DNA from: Flavobacteriaceae bacterium UBA2765
Lineage (GTDB): Bacteria; Bacteroidota; Bacteroidia; Flavobacteriales; Flavobacteriaceae
Assembly (NCBI GenBank): GCA_002352665.1
Contig: DEIV01000090.1
Coordinates: 1-16,656, forward strand
Reading direction: 5' to 3'
DNA length: 16,656 bases
Shown: in pieces, positions 15,706 through 16,656 of the stretch
Numbering within the stretch: the first letter of the stretch is position 1
Layout: each line of letters begins with the position of its first letter
The notes under the pieces: generated by a model
The model's database searches: none
What the model was told of the DNA's origin: nothing
What the model saw: the letters and a program-made list of their open reading frames with translations, nothing else
Program-made: the position numbers and the translations under genes

Positions 15706-16602
15706 ATGTCTATTATAGTCGAAAATATAACTAAAACTTACGGAAATCAAAAAGCTTTGGATGAGGTAAGCTTTTCTATCAAATCTGGTGAAATAGTTGG
15801 GTTTTTAGGACCCAATGGTGCGGGAAAATCAACCATGATGAAAATTATTACAACTTATATCAATCCCACAGAGGGAGTAGCGACAATAAATGGACATCAT
15901 GTGGCTACAGAATCCATGTTGGTCAAACAATCAGTGGGTTACTTACCGGAACATAATCCACTTTATTTAGATATGTATGTTAGAGAATATATACAGTTTA
16001 ATGCTTTAGTTCATAAGGTATCTAAAGAACGTATCAATGAGGTGATTGAACAAGTAGGGTTAACACCCGAAGCTCATAAAAAAATAAGCCAACTATCTAA
16101 AGGCTATCGTCAGAGAGTAGGTCTAGCTGTGGCTTTATTACACAATCCGGAAGTATTGATTTTAGATGAACCCACTACCGGTTTAGACCCAAATCAACTC
16201 GTTGAAATTAGAGGTTTGATCAAAGAAATAGGGAAGACTAAAACCGTATTGTTTTCTACACATATTATGCAGGAAGTTGAAGCTGTTTGCGATAGGGTAA
16301 TTATTATCAATAAGGGCAAAATCGTAACTGACAAAAAATTGAATGAGTTAAAAAGCAATAAAGATCAAATTGTTGAAGTAGAATTTGATTTACGTGTAGA
16401 AGAACAATTATTAAACCAACTACCCAAATTGACCAAAGCCATCAATATCAGTGATAACCTATGGCAATTAACGTTTAATACAAGTAAAGACATGCGTCCT
16501 GCAATTTTTGATTTTGCTCATGACAATGGTTTAAAACTCTTACAATCACAACTAAAAAATGAAGACTTAGAAACTTTGTTCAGAAGTTTGACCAAGTCCT
16601 AA
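15706..16602 (+). CDS. gldA: Gliding motility-associated ABC transporter ATP-binding subunit GldA
   Basis: GldA is the ATPase of an ABC transporter needed for gliding in flavobacteria, working with membrane proteins GldF and GldG. The 298-residue protein has Walker A GPNGAGKS (35-42), signature LSKGYRQR (130-137), Walker B LILDEP (151-156) and switch His186. Stretches such as SVGYLPEHNPLYLDMYVREY and GLDPNQL match the Flavobacterium GldA sequence as I recall it, and length agrees. A C-terminal domain of about 80 residues after 215 is of the kind seen in this subfamily. gldF and gldG are not in the window; in Flavobacterium johnsoniae they are also at a separate locus. The gene is divergent from the lipoprotein hydrolase, with 90 bases between starts. 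No clear terminator is seen in the final 54 bases. Confidence 0.9.
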   Translation: MSIIVENITKTYGNQKALDEVSFSIKSGEIVGFLGPNGAGKSTMMKIITTYINPTEGVATINGHHVATESMLVKQSVGYLPEHNPLYLDMYVREYIQFNALVHKVSKERINEVIEQVGLTPEAHKKISQLSKGYRQRVGLAVALLHNPEVLILDEPTTGLDPNQLVEIRGLIKEIGKTKTVLFSTHIMQEVEAVCDRVIIINKGKIVTDKKLNELKSNKDQIVEVEFDLRVEEQLLNQLPKLTKAINISDNLWQLTFNTSKDMRPAIFDFAHDNGLKLLQSQLKNEDLETLFRSLTKS

Positions 16603-16656
16603 ATTGAATAAATCATTACTGTGTTTTCTGTATAAAAAGGCACTTTCAGAATTAAG

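Noticed and set aside
15616..15750. Longer N-terminus for the lipoprotein hydrolase
   Set aside because: It would overlap the divergent gldA start and cross the promoter-like box, and would bury the lipoprotein signal.
16603..16656. Final 54 bases after gldA
   Set aside because: I see no gene start, terminator hairpin or repeat in it.

Overview
The window looks like an ordinary chromosomal stretch from a marine-type member of the Flavobacteriia (Bacteroidetes). The DNA is A+T-rich, roughly two-thirds by eye. Several promoters match the Bacteroidetes -7 consensus TAnnTTTG. A gliding-motility gldA gene is present, and complex II is the diheme, single-anchor (SdhC) type suited to menaquinone. 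I see no tRNA, rRNA, CRISPR array, transposase, integrase or prophage gene, and no gap between genes exceeds 300 bases.

Region 1 (1-6214) holds two complete-looking but clearly different succinate dehydrogenase/fumarate reductase (complex II) loci arranged head to head. The leftward locus (sdhC then sdhA, running off the left edge) has the long flavoprotein form. The rightward locus (sdhC2-sdhA2-sdhB2) has a shorter flavoprotein form. The 197-base spacer carries a perfect -7 box for each direction. The rightward promoter also has a TGA-N6-TCA palindrome centred near -42, a place where a CRP/FNR-type activator could sit.

Region 2 (6288-9256) holds a secreted, lysine-rich protein ending in a YiiX-like (C92, permuted NlpC/P60) cysteine hydrolase domain. 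After it comes a natural fusion of an alpha/beta hydrolase and an OsmC peroxidase-like domain, with an inverted repeat just before its start codon.

Region 3 (9257-11263) has a folded intergenic element of about 100 bases, likely a dispersed repeat. It is followed by rimK (an ATP-grasp glutamate ligase) whose end overlaps a succinylglutamate desuccinylase/aspartoacylase-family zinc hydrolase gene by 35 bases. A ligase that adds glutamate and a hydrolase that may remove an acyl-amino acid, translated in a coupled way, suggest a writer/eraser pair. This is the most interesting functional idea in the window.

Region 4 (11410-12921) is an apparent operon of an ECF-like sigma factor, a small zinc-finger anti-sigma factor and a class I SAM-dependent O-methyltransferase.

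Region 5 (12940-16656) has a leftward lipoprotein alpha/beta hydrolase and an MsbA-like ABC exporter, converging on the methyltransferase, and a rightward gldA that diverges from the lipoprotein gene. Most genes here are recognisable housekeeping or common accessory families. I did not find a clearly novel multi-gene defence or mobile system.
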